Shown here: in pieces, positions 27,401 through 33,233 of the stretch | Layout: each line of letters begins with the position of its first letter | Numbering within the stretch: the stretch's first letter is position 1 | Translations under genes and position numbers: made by a program | Source of the DNA: Polyangium sp. y55x31 | GTDB taxonomy: Bacteria; Myxococcota_A; Polyangia; Polyangiales; Polyangiaceae | Length of the DNA stretch: 33,233 bases | NCBI RefSeq assembly: GCF_029946505.1 | Contig: NZ_JARZHG010000066.1 | Coordinates: 1-33,233 of the forward strand | Direction of reading: 5' to 3' | Notes under the pieces: generated by a model | Seen by the model: the letters and a program-made list of their open reading frames with translations, nothing else | Told to the model about the DNA's origin: nothing | Databases searched by the model: none

Positions 27401-29384
27401 AGCCGCTCCTGCCCGGGATGATGAGCCCTTCAGCGGCGGCGGGCTCGAGGCGGCCGTAGGCCTGTTCGGGCGTACATTCGAGCACGGTGGCGAGCACGCC
27501 GAGGTCGAACTCGCTCCCGATGGCGGCGGCGAGGCGGAGGGCTTCCTGCGTGGTCTTCGGCAGGCGGGCGATGGTGCGCACCATCAGATCGACGACGTTT
27601 TCGCTGTAGGCGAGCTCGTCGAGTCGTTTGAGGTCCCAGTAAAAACCCTTCCCGGGCTTGAAGGTGAGCACGCCGTGGTCGCCGAGCGAGTGCAAGAAGC
27701 GACGGACGAAGAAGGGGTTGCCGGCGGTTTTTTGGAGGATGGCGTCGGCGAGCGGGCCGGTGTCCGAGCGCCGCAGGCTGTCGCTGAGCATGTCGACGAT
27801 GTGACGACGCTCGAGCGGGCCGAGGACGATGTCGCAGACGGAGAGGCCTGCGCGTTTGTGCTCTTCGAGCGCCGCGATGAACGGGTGGGCGGGGGAGACT
27901 TCGTTGTCGCGGTAGGCGCCGCAGAAGAAGAACGACTCGAGGGAGTCGTCGGCGAGCAGGGCGCGCAGCAGGTCGAGGCTCGCGAGGTCGATCCACTGCA
28001 GGTCGTCGAGGAAAAACACGAGCGGGTGGGCCCTGCGCGCGACGACCGAGACGAACTGCACGAAGCATCGGATCAGGCGGTTTTGCGACTCGACGGGTCC
28101 GAGCGCGGGCACGACTGGCTGCGGGCCGAGCACGTGTGCCATCGAGGGCAGGACGTCGCAGATGACCTGGCCGTTTTGTCCGAGCGCCTCGAGCCATGCG
28201 TGCTGCCAGGCTTGGATCCGCTCGGTGCTCTCGGTGAGGATCTGCCGCACGAGGCCGTCGAAGGCCTGGATGATGGCGCTGTAGGGGGTGTCGCGGTTGA
28301 ACTGATCGAATTTGCCGCTCGTGTAGTAGCCCTTCGCGCGGGCGAGTGGCTTGAGGATCTCGTGCACGAGCGCGGATTTGCCGATGCCCGAGTAACCGGA
28401 GACGAGGACGATGGAGCGTTCGCCGGCGAGCGAGCGTGTGAAGGTCGAGGTGAGCGCGTCGATGTCGCGCTCGCGACCGTAGAGCTTCTGGTGGATGCGC
28501 AGCCCGCCTTCGTGGTCGTGCTCGGCAGGCGTGAAGAGGGAGATCGTGCCGAGGGTCTCGAGCTCGTGGCTACAGCGGCGTAGGTCGGCGAGCAGGCCTT
28601 CGGCGCTTTGGTAGCGGTCTTCGGCGTTTTTCTCGAGCAGCTTGAGGACGAGACGCGAGAGGGTCTCGGGCACCGAGCTGTCGACGTGCGCGGGGGGTTT
28701 GGCCTGAAGGGCGAGGTGCGCGTGGATGAGCTCCATGGGCTCGCGGGCTTCGAAGGGCCGACGACCGGTGAGGGCTTCGTAGAGGATGATGCCGAGGGCG
28801 TAGAGATCGGCGCGGTGGTCGACGCTGCGGTTCATGCGGCCGGTTTGCTCGGGCGCGGTGTAGGGCAGGACGTCGTGGAGGACCTCGTACGCGTAGAGTC
28901 GCTCGTGTGCGCGCGTGACCTCGGCGTCGACGCCGGAGCCGGTGAGCTTGAGCGCGCCAGCATCGCCGACGAGGATGTTCTGGGGGCGGACATCGCGGTG
29001 GGTGATGCCGCGTCCGTGCAGGGCGGCGAGGGCTTCGGCGATCGCGGTGGCGATGGCGAGGGCCTCGGAGACGGGGAGCTTGTTGCCTGGGCGCGCGGCG
29101 AGGGTGTGGGCGAGGGTTTGGCCTGGGAAGTGTTCGCGTATGACGATGAGGCTGTCTTCACGCGCCTCTACGCCGAGGACGGAGACGAGGCTTTGTGAGC
29201 TGAGCTGCGCGAGTTGCGCGTACTCGTGTTTGAATCGCGCGATCTCGGCGCTCCGGGCGCGTCCGATGGACAGGCTTTGGATCACGACGGGCAGGCCGTC
29301 ATGCACCCGCCGCGCGCGAAACGTCTTCGCGAACGGCGTTACTTCCACGCGTTCGAAGGCTGTATACCCTGCAATGTCGAGCAT
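24459..29384 (-). CDS. Multidomain signalling protein: pseudokinase-AAA-TPR-like-GAF-STAS
   Basis: The 1641-residue protein starts MLDIAGY at ATG 29384, the usual opening of this family; GTG 29396 also exists. Order: a kinase-like domain (about 5-270); an AAA/ORC-type ATPase with Walker A GYSGIGKSAL (about 330) and Walker B FFLDDLQWID (about 457-466); a long alpha-helical TPR-like region (about 640-1270); a GAF domain (about 1310-1465); a coiled coil (VEERTAELRHANEALVRL); and a C-terminal STAS domain (LDLTGVESVDSETGERI, then GASVVITGIRAAVAQTMV) of RsbR type. In the kinase part the VAIK Lys is Gln (VVIQ), the Gly loop is absent and DFG reads TGS. HRDVRPQN and APEQ remain. Phosphotransfer by this domain is unlikely. 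The STAS domain suggests a stressosome-like output. It is cytoplasmic. Confidence 0.88.
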   Translation of the reverse strand: MLDIAGYTAFERVEVTPFAKTFRARRVHDGLPVVIQSLSIGRARSAEIARFKHEYAQLAQLSSQSLVSVLGVEAREDSLIVIREHFPGQTLAHTLAARPGNKLPVSEALAIATAIAEALAALHGRGITHRDVRPQNILVGDAGALKLTGSGVDAEVTRAHERLYAYEVLHDVLPYTAPEQTGRMNRSVDHRADLYALGIILYEALTGRRPFEAREPMELIHAHLALQAKPPAHVDSSVPETLSRLVLKLLEKNAEDRYQSAEGLLADLRRCSHELETLGTISLFTPAEHDHEGGLRIHQKLYGRERDIDALTSTFTRSLAGERSIVLVSGYSGIGKSALVHEILKPLARAKGYYTSGKFDQFNRDTPYSAIIQAFDGLVRQILTESTERIQAWQHAWLEALGQNGQVICDVLPSMAHVLGPQPVVPALGPVESQNRLIRCFVQFVSVVARRAHPLVFFLDDLQWIDLASLDLLRALLADDSLESFFFCGAYRDNEVSPAHPFIAALEEHKRAGLSVCDIVLGPLERRHIVDMLSDSLRRSDTGPLADAILQKTAGNPFFVRRFLHSLGDHGVLTFKPGKGFYWDLKRLDELAYSENVVDLMVRTIARLPKTTQEALRLAAAIGSEFDLGVLATVLECTPEQAYGRLEPAAAEGLIIPGRSGYRFAHDKVQEGAYAMIPVAGRPAFHLRIGRLLAESTPLSESRNLFDVVGHLNSALELIDDPHERETLARMNLVAATRAEESAAFGAARSFLELGLQCLPEDAWTSKHQLRLAYARKLGVTLSLLGHHDDALAVLGEALERATTRLARTEILRLKMKAQVLKNDLPAALAEGLVVMHSFGLDLPAFPDAATLEEQMRVTLDLVVERSPEALLDLPPLEDPEIAALLEVLEELFAPTYFLATNNFSISIAKILELSYRHGLSRSTTYGCINFGMLLCVRGHIKLGYELGRIAVRLGEKLGDKKNEAMIRNMWGGFVQYWGDGYSACWDTLIRGKDAGLETGQYIWSFYNTVNAVTNSFMRGLPIEDIIAEAKSYQPIRKLDRFDAITWMAGAAGQIAYNLSVETDDPCRLVGPLVDIEEVMAACRQIKNESAFFFAQLYIVFLLVFQGAFEEAARVVLASNPELVSIAVWHGTPVFRAYAAIALTRASTSAAPEERAGLLSRAAAYAEKLDAWAEICPENFAARAALVRAELARARGEDRFVTAELYDTAISLAHRGGYIHDEALANELCARHWMDAGKTTLARAHLSEARRLYARWGATVASRRLARAYPELVGRDETFDAPLPSTPAPSADALDIGSVLKAAQAISGEIVLPRLIDALLRVALENAGARRGVLLLLRDGSLVVEAEQRAFGEEDAPASTAIERDLGQRSDLPATVLAYVARTRESVLLEDRAQDGPFGHDPYLVNAAPRSALAAPIIGKGRLSGVIYLENDLARGAFTPARVEVVGLICTQAAIAIENARLYGELERQVEERTAELRHANEALVRLSRAEQERREQEALDQRAVISQQEEVIHALSAPIIEVWYGVIAVPLVGVLDARRGEEIMERVLHRIGSASCRQVILDLTGVESVDSETGERIMRIVGATRLLGASVVITGIRAAVAQTMVALDAGLKELTTRATLRDALRAYMRSEGAGGSSTRR

Positions 29385-29686
29385 CAAGAATACCACCGAA
29401 GAGTGACCGAGGAAGCGTCTCGGGCAGGTCGGGGCGATGCCCTCCGCTCGAGCGGAACAACGAGCCTACCAAACTTTGCGGGATGGGGCGTTGAAGTAGT
29501 TGAGCCATTCAACGCGTATGCTGGGCTACGGGCCCCGCAGCGTCGGCGCGTGCGGCCGAGGAGCGCTGGGGAAGGAATGGGAGGCGGTCGCGGAAGCGGC
29601 AGCAGCAGCATCACCTGACGACATAGCTTTGACAGCTCCCAACCTTGACCCCGTCGCCCGCCACCCATAGCCTCATGACCGTTTCA
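29385..29686. other. Divergent intergenic region with palindrome and promoter-like boxes
   Basis: It separates the signalling gene (minus) from the small lipoprotein gene (plus). It holds the palindrome at 29489-29514, a consensus -35 hexamer TTGACA (29629-29634) without a matching -10, and TTGACC (29645-29650) followed after 17 bp by the poor -10 TAGCCT (29668-29673). No gene is seen. Confidence 0.45.
29489..29514. promoter_or_regulatory. Operator-like palindrome CGTTGAA-N12-TTCAACG
   Basis: A perfect 7-bp inverted repeat with a 12-bp spacer lies about 105 bp upstream of the signalling gene start. Arm length and spacing fit a dimeric regulator site. It has no T tract, so a terminator is less likely. 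No regulator can be assigned. Confidence 0.35.
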
Positions 29687-30187
29687 ATGAAGAACGCACG
29701 CCCCCACCCCCTCACGCGGCCCCATTTCCTGGCCGTCACCGCGCTTGCTCTCCTCCCGAGCTGCTGCGCGACGAAGCGTGCCTTCGAGGAAGGGTACATC
29801 GCAGCCGCCGCGGAAGCCGCGAATGCCTGGGTCGATGGGATGCGGCCGTGCACGGACGCGCCGCCGCAAGAAAACGAGGTGCAGGTCGTCGGGCACCTGT
29901 CCGATGGAGGGAGCGAATGGGTGGCGGAAGCGATCGGGTGTGACCCGGATGCGTTGTGCTGCGCCGGGATGCATCCCACGGCGATTTTCATCGAAGGCCT
30001 GGACCACAAGCTCACGCTCATCGAGCAGATGCACACACCGGACCCTTTCGGGGGGCGCCGCCGTGACTGCCAATGGCCTCCCTGGAAAAGGGCCATGCAG
30101 CGCACGACCGTGCGCGCGACGGGCACCAAGGGCAAATATGGCTTGGTCGTGAATGCGATGTGCAAGATTCCCCAGTCGGCTCGTTGA
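29687..30187 (+). CDS. Small Cys-rich lipoprotein, unknown function
   Basis: The protein has 166 residues from ATG 29687; ATG 29675 and TTG 29645 are in frame, and none has a clear Shine-Dalgarno. The signal peptide ends in lipobox LLPSC with two adjacent Cys (26 and 27). The mature part carries further Cys in RPCTDAPP, GCDPDALCCAG, RDCQWPP and AMCKIP, so disulfides or metal binding are possible. The C-terminal half is beta-like (TTVRATGTKGKYGLVVNAMC). No family is recognised. It lies inside the segment bounded by the 33-bp repeats and is convergent with the lipoprotein gene at 30251-31405. Confidence 0.65.
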   Translation: MKNARPHPLTRPHFLAVTALALLPSCCATKRAFEEGYIAAAAEAANAWVDGMRPCTDAPPQENEVQVVGHLSDGGSEWVAEAIGCDPDALCCAGMHPTAIFIEGLDHKLTLIEQMHTPDPFGGRRRDCQWPPWKRAMQRTTVRATGTKGKYGLVVNAMCKIPQSAR

Positions 30188-30250
30188 CGCCCACCGGCGC
30201 ATCTCCGTCGGGGGTCACGCGCCGGATCGCCCTCGCCCCTGCTCCCGCGC

Positions 30251-31405
30251 TCACGGCGCGATGCTGAACCGCGTCGCCCAGCGCTGCGTCGTCCCCGGAA
30301 TCGTCACCCAAAGCCGGCACTCGCCGGCATCGCCGATCGCGGCCACCGGAATGGTGCTGGAAGCGAATGGATCCACGACGCCCACACTCGCATCACATTG
30401 CACGGGCGTCGACGATTCCGACGCGAACCAGGCCCCCGGCACGTTCTCGCAGAGCTTTCCGTGCGTCGTCATCGCCTCCTCGACGTGGAGGTCGACGCCG
30501 TTGCTCTCCTCGGGAAGGAAAAGCTTGTATGACGCACCTTCCTCGATGGGCTCGGACACATTGCCTTTGAGGGCGGCCTTGCGCAGGTAAAACGAGGCCT
30601 CGACGGACGTCAGCGCGTCGGGGCCCACCACCTCGAACGCCTGCATCCCCTGCACCGGCAGCGTCGTGTCGACCGACACCGTGACCGTACCTGGACCTGC
30701 GGTCATGTACGTGACACCGGGCCCAGACGTGAGGTCTCCGTTCGATTGCAGCGTGAGGGCCACGGGCGCGGGCGCATTGACCGCCGAGAAGGGTTTTCCC
30801 GTCGCGTCGAGCGGGCGCGCCGTCGGCGCCCACAGCGGCGCGCCCGCCGGCAGCACCATGGCATCCCAGCAGCCGGCCAATTGCTGGTGAAACTGCTCGA
30901 CCACGAATCCTGTGACACGCTCGACGTGCAGCACGAGCCGGTGCTGGAGCGGCAGCGCGGTCGCGATCGATCCGTCCTCGGAGGGGCATTGCTGCCCGGT
31001 GATTTCGCCTTCGAGGAGCACGGTCACGGTGCCCTCCTCCCGCAGCTCGACCGCGAGCGCGCCGCCGACGATCTCGACGGCCGCGGCCGTCCCCTGCACG
31101 TCGGCGATCGACTGCCAGACCACCGGGCCCGGGTGCATCTTGCAATCGGACGAAAGGACGAAGCCGTCCTTCGGCACGAGCGTCACTTCGCGCGGGTAGC
31201 CATCGGCCAGCGCGTAAGTCAACTCGGTCTCCTCCTTCGCCTGCCCATTCGCGAGCTCGGCGTAGGCGACGACATCGGACGACGACGCGTACCTCGCTGG
31301 CAGCGTCAGCGTGTGGACGGGCGATGGCTCGGCAGAATCAGGAGCCGGGCCATCGGCGCAGGCGGCAAGGACCAGTGCAAACACGAGCGAAGCAACGGCG
31401 CGCAT
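30251..31405 (-). CDS. Lipoprotein, beta-rich, unknown function
   Basis: The 384-residue protein starts at ATG 31405 behind a strong GGAGG (5-base spacing). The short signal peptide ends in lipobox VLAAC (Cys16). The mature protein is rich in Val/Thr/Gly strands (ALAVELREEGTVTVLLEG, GPGTVTVSVDTTLPVQ), compatible with Ig-like or other beta-sandwich repeats. Several Cys (DCKMHPG, QQCPSEDG, AGCWDAM, LCENVPG, VQCDASV, ECRLWV) could pair. No enzyme motif is visible. Copy B of the direct repeat encodes DASVGVVDPFA near the C-terminus. It is divergent from a LysR gene with 102 bp between starts, so that regulator is a good candidate to control it. Confidence 0.75.
   Translation of the reverse strand: MRAVASLVFALVLAACADGPAPDSAEPSPVHTLTLPARYASSSDVVAYAELANGQAKEETELTYALADGYPREVTLVPKDGFVLSSDCKMHPGPVVWQSIADVQGTAAAVEIVGGALAVELREEGTVTVLLEGEITGQQCPSEDGSIATALPLQHRLVLHVERVTGFVVEQFHQQLAGCWDAMVLPAGAPLWAPTARPLDATGKPFSAVNAPAPVALTLQSNGDLTSGPGVTYMTAGPGTVTVSVDTTLPVQGMQAFEVVGPDALTSVEASFYLRKAALKGNVSEPIEEGASYKLFLPEESNGVDLHVEEAMTTHGKLCENVPGAWFASESSTPVQCDASVGVVDPFASSTIPVAAIGDAGECRLWVTIPGTTQRWATRFSIAP
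30362..30394. repeat. 33-bp direct repeat, copy B
   Basis: It matches copy A (24345-24377) except for one base, at an offset of 6017 bp. It lies in the coding sequence of the 30251-31405 lipoprotein, in the frame encoding DASVGVVDPFA, and the gene is intact through it. This makes B the more likely original copy. Confidence 0.85.
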
Positions 31406-31456
31406 GAAAACCTCCGTGGTGGTGGGGGGACTCGACAGGCGTAGCGCCCGAGCGAC

Positions 31457-31482
31457 CGGGTGAGAATGCACGTCGTCACCCG
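31457..31482. promoter_or_regulatory. Operator-like palindrome CGGGTGA-N12-TCACCCG
   Basis: Perfect 7-bp arms with a 12-bp spacer lie in the 102-bp gap between the divergent lipoprotein and LysR genes. The position and dyad fit a LysR-type regulator binding site controlling both genes, although the spacing is not the exact T-N11-A form. Confidence 0.45.
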
Positions 31483-31507
31483 ACGACCGTGCAAGAATCC
31501 ACAGCCT

Positions 31508-32380
31508 ATGAATTGGGACGATCTGCGCTTCGTCGCCGCGCTCTCGCGCGCCGGTTCCCTCGCCAAAACGGCCGCGGCGCTCGGCGTCGATCACACCACG
31601 GTCGGCCGCCGTATCGAGGCCGCCGAGCGCGCGCTCGGCCTGCGGTTGTTCACGCGCACGGCAGCCGGCTACGTCCTGACGCGCGACGGCGAGCGGCTGC
31701 TCTCCCCCCTGCGCCAGGTCGAGGACGCGGTGCTGGCGCTGGAGCGTGGCGTCCACGCGCAACGCGGCGCGCTGGAGGGCACGGTGCGGGTGACCTCGCC
31801 CGAGACCTTCGGCATCACCTATCTGGCCCCGCGCCTCGCGCGTTTTGGCCGCCAGTACCCGGCGTTATGCGTCGAGCTCCTGCCGGCCGGCGCGGTGCTC
31901 GACCTCAGCCGCAGCGAGGCCGAGCTGGCCGTGCGATTCGTCCGTACGTCACACGAATCGCTGCGGGTCCGCCGCGTCGGGGAGGTGAGACACGGCCTCT
32001 ACGCGTCCTCCGCGTATCTGACCCGGCACCCGATCCGGACGCCGAACGATCTGCACGAGCACCCGCTGCTCTTGCCCACGAGCGGCGTCGAATTGGCCTG
32101 GCTGCAACATCTATCGCCGGGCGTGCGGCCCGCTTTCGTGAGCGACGTATCGCTGGCCCTCGCCGAGGCCGCGCAGGCCGACGCCGGGATCGCGGTGCTG
32201 CCGAGGTTCCTCGGGGACCGGACGCCGGGCCTGACGCACGTGCCCATGCCGCGCGAGCCTGGGCAGCCATTATGGCTGACGGTACACCGCGACCTGCGGC
32301 AGACCCCCCGGGTACGCGTGCTGGTCGACTATCTGGTGGCCACCCTGCGGGCCGACCGCGACCTCTTGCGCGGCGACTGA
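31508..32380 (+). CDS. LysR-family transcriptional regulator
   Basis: The 290-residue protein starts MNWDDLRFVAALSRAGS. The winged helix-turn-helix occupies residues about 1-60, with SLAKTAAALGVDHTTVGRRI as recognition region and RLFTRTAAGYVLTRDGERLL as wing. The effector-binding domain follows from about 90 (GTVRVTSPETFGITYLAPRL), including the moderately conserved DVSLALAEAAQADAGIAVLPRFLGD. Length and layout are normal. ATG 31508 matches family starts; the upstream frame does not. The inducer is unknown. Its likely targets are itself and the divergent lipoprotein gene, through the palindrome between them. Confidence 0.93.
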   Translation: MNWDDLRFVAALSRAGSLAKTAAALGVDHTTVGRRIEAAERALGLRLFTRTAAGYVLTRDGERLLSPLRQVEDAVLALERGVHAQRGALEGTVRVTSPETFGITYLAPRLARFGRQYPALCVELLPAGAVLDLSRSEAELAVRFVRTSHESLRVRRVGEVRHGLYASSAYLTRHPIRTPNDLHEHPLLLPTSGVELAWLQHLSPGVRPAFVSDVSLALAEAAQADAGIAVLPRFLGDRTPGLTHVPMPREPGQPLWLTVHRDLRQTPRVRVLVDYLVATLRADRDLLRGD

Positions 32381-32401
32381 GCGGAAAACCCTCGCGGGCG
32401 T

Positions 32402-32423
32402 CGCCATACCTCCGGCAATGGCG
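32402..32423. terminator. Weak hairpin between LysR and WD40 genes
   Basis: Arms cgccat and atggcg (6 bp, 10-base loop) lie in the 70-bp tail-to-tail gap. It could be a shared terminator, but it lacks a T tract and the stem is short. Confidence 0.25.
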
Positions 32424-32450
32424 CTCGCGGGACGCCTCGGCGTCGAGGTA

Positions 32451-33233
32451 TCAAGGGTGCGCCGCTCGGCGGTCGTTCGCCTCGGCCACGCGGCGCTGGC
32501 AGCTCGCGAGCTGCTCGGCGGCGACGTCCTCGGACACGCCGAGCAGCTCCCGGCGTAGCTCGATGGGCGGGCAGTAACGGGTGGCCGTCCAGAGCGCCGG
32601 GTCCTCCAGGCTGGTGAAGCGCTGGAGGCGGGGCCATACGGTGGCCCAGTACTTCATCTTGCCGGTGGCTGGGTCAATCTCGCCATGCGAGGCGGTGACG
32701 ATACGCGTGCCATCCGGGCTCCACGCCGCCGAATGGGCCTCGAACTCGGGGATGCGGAGGATCGCCGGCTCGCCCGTGCCATCCGCGTTCCACACGCGCA
32801 CGGTCTTGTCATCCGAGAAGGTGACGATCTGGGCGCCATCTGGGCTAAACGTCCCCCCTCCCCTTGCTCCGCCACCAACGGGTGCGCCGTGTCCCTCGAG
32901 CTGCAGGGGCTTGCCCGTCCCGTCGGCGTTCCAGATCCAGGCGGTCTTGTCCCAGGAAGCGGTGACGATGCGTGTGCCGTCGGGGCCAAACGCCGCCGAA
33001 GAGACGCCATCCTGGTGCCCCTCGAGCCGCAGGGGCTTGCCCGTCCCATCGGCGTTCCACACCCGGGCGGTCTTGTCTGCCGAAGCGGTGACGATGCGCG
33101 TGCCGTCGGGGCTCCACGCCGCCGAGTAGACGCGATCCTGGTGCCCCTCGAGCCGCAGGGGCTCGCCCGTGCCATCGGCGTTCCACACCCGGGCGGTCTT
33201 GTCCCAGGAAGCGGTGACGATGCGCCTGCCGTC
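32451..33233 (-). CDS. WD40-repeat protein, 5' end outside window
   Basis: The frame is open to the window edge, so only the last 260 residues are seen. Five WD40 blades are visible, each about 42 residues, with the order [30 protein letters not shown], then SAAWSP. The fourth is divergent and the last is interrupted by a loop ([14 protein letters not shown]). The tail ([20 protein letters not shown], then a segment ending ASCQRRV) is of a kind common at the end of myxobacterial WD40 proteins. In such proteins the upstream part is usually a kinase or STAND-type NTPase. That part is outside the window, so the function is open. Confidence 0.85.
   Translation of the reverse strand, partial: DGRRIVTASWDKTARVWNADGTGEPLRLEGHQDRVYSAAWSPDGTRIVTASADKTARVWNADGTGKPLRLEGHQDGVSSAAFGPDGTRIVTASWDKTAWIWNADGTGKPLQLEGHGAPVGGGARGGGTFSPDGAQIVTFSDDKTVRVWNADGTGEPAILRIPEFEAHSAAWSPDGTRIVTASHGEIDPATGKMKYWATVWPRLQRFTSLEDPALWTATRYCPPIELRRELLGVSEDVAAEQLASCQRRVAEANDRRAAHP
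32834..33233 (-). repeat. 126-bp tandem repeats encoding WD40 blades
   Basis: The element ggtgacgatgcg recurs at 32961, 33087 and 33213, exactly 126 bp (42 codons) apart. The intervening DNA is nearly identical, including synonymous positions, so the copies arose by recent duplication or are kept alike by gene conversion. Confidence 0.8.

Noticed and set aside
26874-28583. 569-codon open frame on the plus strand
   Set aside because: It is antisense to the signalling gene, with low-complexity acidic composition; long empty frames are normal opposite GC-rich genes.
29629-29634. Consensus TTGACA box
   Set aside because: No acceptable -10 lies 16-18 bp downstream, so it is not called as a promoter.

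Overview
The window is GC-rich chromosomal DNA with strong G/C preference at third codon positions. It has several GTG/TTG starts, many stop-start overlaps, Gly-rich lipoproteins, a myxobacterial-type DUF2169 protein, kinase-like proteins fused to other modules, and a WD40 protein with a tail I associate with myxobacteria. Together these suggest a myxobacterium, probably Polyangiales. This is inferred from gene style; no marker gene for taxonomy is present.

Layout. 1-1644: 3' part of a secreted Gly-rich beta-helix protein, followed by two terminator-like hairpins. 1889-5018: a GNAT-family protein, then a coupled pair (an anchored envelope protein and a zincin-like protein whose HExxH motif reads HALAH). 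5015-5590 (-) is a lipoprotein, divergent from a DUF2169 protein (5642-8338) of the kind linked to type VI secretion effectors. 8341-9063 (-) is a polyprenol-phosphate mannosyltransferase; 9236-9559 is thioredoxin; 9668-11617 is a degenerate kinase fused to a propeller-like region.

11762-17298 is one probable operon: gap, pgk, tpiA, secG, a GT-C membrane glycosyltransferase and a WbpD-like acetyltransferase. It joins triose-phosphate glycolysis to secretion and surface-glycan genes. 17313-19232 (-) holds a Cys-rich anchored protein and a Gly-linker lipoprotein. 19360-21945 is an O-antigen-ligase-like protein with a long repeat-type tail.

21946-24460 looks rearranged. A frameshifted, 5'-truncated TauD/TfdA dioxygenase remnant lies antisense, directly against the start of an intact but orphan two-domain arsA. 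From there a 33-bp direct repeat (24345-24377 and 30362-30394, 32/33 identical) brackets about 6 kb. That segment carries a 1641-aa pseudokinase-AAA-GAF-STAS protein and a small Cys-rich lipoprotein. The window ends with a lipoprotein divergent from a LysR regulator, and the 3' part of a WD40 protein built from 126-bp repeats.

A recurring theme is enzyme folds with altered catalytic residues: the HALAH zincin, the kinase with a DGF motif, and the STAS-linked pseudokinase. No rRNA, tRNA, CRISPR array, transposase or integrase was recognised.
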